Notes under the pieces: model-generated
What the model was told of the DNA's origin: nothing
What the model saw: the letters and a program-made list of their open reading frames with translations, nothing else
Databases searched by the model: none
Position numbers and translations under genes: made by a program
Assembly: GCF_014174405.1 (NCBI RefSeq)
Contig: NZ_JACEGA010000001.1
Location: 804,001-868,000, forward strand
Source of the DNA: Variimorphobacter saccharofermentans
Lineage (GTDB): Bacteria; Bacillota; Clostridia; Lachnospirales; Lachnospiraceae
Direction: 5' to 3'
DNA: 64,000 nt
In this document: piece by piece, positions 62,231 through 64,000 of the stretch
Position numbering within the stretch: position 1 is the first letter of the stretch
Layout of the letters: each line of letters starts with the position of its first letter

Positions 62231-64000
62231 CTCAGGTAACCATTGCCAACGCGAAGCAGGACAGACTGCATTACGTTGTAAAAGGAATAGGAACAATGAA
62301 GTCAGCGGAGGAGGAGTTTCTTAGTGTATTGCCGGGATATCGTATTGAACGGGTTCGGGTTTCAACGGGAATGAAGGTAGAGAAGGATGAAGTTTTATTT
62401 ACATACAGTATGGAGGATCTTCAAAAGCATCACTCAGTAATTAAGACTGAGATAGAGAAGTTGAAGCTTCAGATCAAGTATGCTGAGGTAAATGGTTCTT
62501 CCATATACAGTTCGACAACAACAGCACCGCAGCTTTCCTATGAACAGGCTGAGGAAAATCTGAGAGTGGCAGAGCTGGCACTTAAGGAAGCAGAGGAGGA
62601 CTACAAAGAGACAGCGAAAAAAACCAAAAGTGAATTATTAAAAGAGAAAAAGCAGGAATACAAGGAAGCTCAGAAGAAATATGAGGATTGTGAATATAAT
62701 CATGCGAAATCGCTAACAGAATCCAGAAGAACTTTGGAGGATGCCAAAACGGAATATTCGAAAGCCAATCAACAGGTCGGAGAAATTACATTTTTGATTG
62801 ATCAGTATCAGTCCTCTATCTTAAGCTCAAATGGATCAGGTGCTCAAAATGCAAAGGAATCAATGCTCAAATCCATATATGGAGGAGAAGCAGGATACAT
62901 TAAGCATAAGAGCGAGGTATCCATAGCAGAACATAATGTGAGTAGGGCGTCGGACGATCTGAGTTTATTGGAGAAGGAAAGTAAGTTAATTCTCGAACAA
63001 TATAGTAATCCGGTTACTTCAGCATACAATGCATTGGAAAATGCAAAGGCAAGTTCAGATTTTGACGGTAGTTCACCCAATATACAGGCATTGTTGTTAG
63101 AGTACAACAATGCAGTATTGAATTATCAAGGAAAACAAAAGGAATTTGAGTCACAGATTAAGCAACAAAAAAGGAATCTGGAGGATGCGACGATAACAGC
63201 CAATGAATTGAAATGGAAGGATATTAGGCTGGATGAACTGTTATCAGCCTTTTATCTATCATTGAATACATCGGGATATGAAACTGCCAGGAGAAATCTA
63301 TATCAATTTCTTTTGGGTGATAATGCTGAGGCCATCGAGGATAATATAGCGACGAAAGGTTTAGCATTAAGCAGGGCAGAGGAAGATTATAATACGAAGC
63401 TTCAGGATAACGAGAGGGAGTTAAAGGACTTAACGGAAGAGATAGCGGAAATAGAGAAAATAATAGAGAGCATGGAGAACGGAACCTATGATTACGAAGA
63501 AGCCCTGGAAACGAAAAAGCAAACGATAAAAGCAGCAAATGAAGCGGTTCGTGTTGCCAGACAAAACGTTGCATCGCTTAAGGTACAGTACAATATTGCT
63601 ATACAAAACGATAAAGATGCAGTATTAACCAATAATTTGGCTGAACCCTCTGTCTATATTAATGGGTATCTTTATCAGAAGCTCTCGAAGCAGATTGTCA
63701 ATATACCGATATGGCTGTTCTCCTTCTGGTTACTATGGATATGTCTAAAGGTAGTATATTCCTATCGTAAATCATATCCATTGTTCCTTCTTAATGCCAG
63801 TGTGTTTCTTATCCTTGCTATCATCATATTGAAGTTTGTGAATTTTCGTATCTATATCCCCCGTGAAATAATTCCAAGTCGCTGGTCAGATTTTGATTTT
63901 TGGGGTATTCTGTGGAGCGATATAAAAGCATCGCTGGCAGAGAGGGAACAAATCATGCAGTACTATAAGGATGTACTGTTACGAAAGGAGTTTCATAAAG
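62209..64000 (+). CDS. HlyD-like adaptor with long coiled coil, partial at both ends
   Basis: An uninterrupted frame from 62209 (after TGA 62206-62208) to the window end, about 597 codons. It starts with AAASVTVAQVTIANAKQDRL and a lipoyl-like barrel (VLPGYRIERVRVSTGMKVEK, DEVLFTYSMEDL), as in RND/HlyD membrane-fusion proteins. A coiled-coil region of about 400 residues (about 70-470) follows, then two helices (PIWLFSFWLLWICLKVV, LFLLNASVFLILAIIIL) and a soluble part beginning NFRIYIPREIIPSRWSDFDF. The usual N-terminal helix and start codon are missing: the first ATG is 62296. It is open at the right edge of the window. Its natural partner would be an ABC exporter beyond 64000. Confidence 0.7.

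Noticed and set aside
1..64000. CRISPR array, prophage or transposon
   Set aside because: No regularly spaced repeats, no transposase, integrase, capsid or Cas protein was recognised on either strand.

Overview
The window looks like the chromosome of a low-GC, spore-forming, anaerobic Firmicute, most likely a Lachnospiraceae member of the Lachnoclostridium/Anaerocolumna type. The evidence is AGGAGG ribosome binding sites on nearly every gene, a spoIIAA-spoIIAB-sigF operon followed by spoVAC-spoVAD-spoVAE, a glycyl-radical pyruvate formate-lyase, ZTP and lysine riboswitches, clostridial small families (DUF6514, DUF4250) and a two-AP2-domain protein. I see no tRNA, rRNA, transposase, phage gene or CRISPR array.

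Layout. 0-4.3 kb: an AP2/HNH-like gene, a SleB-type wall hydrolase and thrC. 4.3-14.4 kb: a surface-layer cassette. It holds three paralogous secreted proteins that share an N-terminal Ig-like region and a C-terminal domain ending in a Y-I-T-[LV]-P-x-D-F-Q signature, with an O-antigen-ligase-like membrane protein between the first and second. The third paralog carries a single-base frameshift. 14.5-17.7 kb: pflB under a ZTP riboswitch, and an ECF transporter S component. 17.8-20.6 kb: a zinc ABC importer operon with a Fur/Zur-type operator. 21.2-24.9 kb: an AI-2E family transporter, a Panacea-domain regulator and a frameshifted secreted protein. 25-30.4 kb: typA, a double-OB SSB-like protein, and dapA-dapB under a lysine riboswitch. 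30.8-35.7 kb: a four-gene Gld-like ABC exporter operon. 35.8-45.4 kb: envelope genes (HIT protein, SLH/SpoIID protein, BrkB/YihY, AzlCD, PrsA-like lipoprotein, zinc-ribbon/TPR protein). 45.6-49.8 kb: the sporulation genes. 49.9-56.5 kb: a class A penicillin-binding protein, YigZ, VanZ, DUF4250, rarA. 56.9-64 kb: a region with signs of decay, where at least three junctions join gene fragments (ABC ATPase, histidine kinase, solute-binding protein, HlyD-like adaptor), among intact racemase, Crp/Fnr and antiporter genes.

The most unusual signal outside genes is a pair of long hairpin elements (2431-2642 on the minus strand and 20860-21047 on the plus strand). Their 86-nt cores align without gaps at about 80 percent identity, while the outer arms differ in sequence but are self-complementary in each copy. 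Two core base pairs change compensatorily, so this is a good candidate structured RNA family. A second family of hairpins built on GCTGTTGCAAAATG occurs three times, mostly as terminators.

Genes that appear to work together: the surface proteins with the ligase-like protein (possible glycosylated surface layer); ZnuA-ZnuC-ZnuB; DapA-DapB (lysine/diaminopimelate for wall and spore cortex); SpoIIAA/SpoIIAB/SigmaF and SpoVAC/D/E (forespore control and dipicolinate uptake); the Crp/Fnr gene with a 16-bp palindrome at about -40 of the divergent antiporter promoter. All functions are read from sequence motifs by eye; no database search was run.
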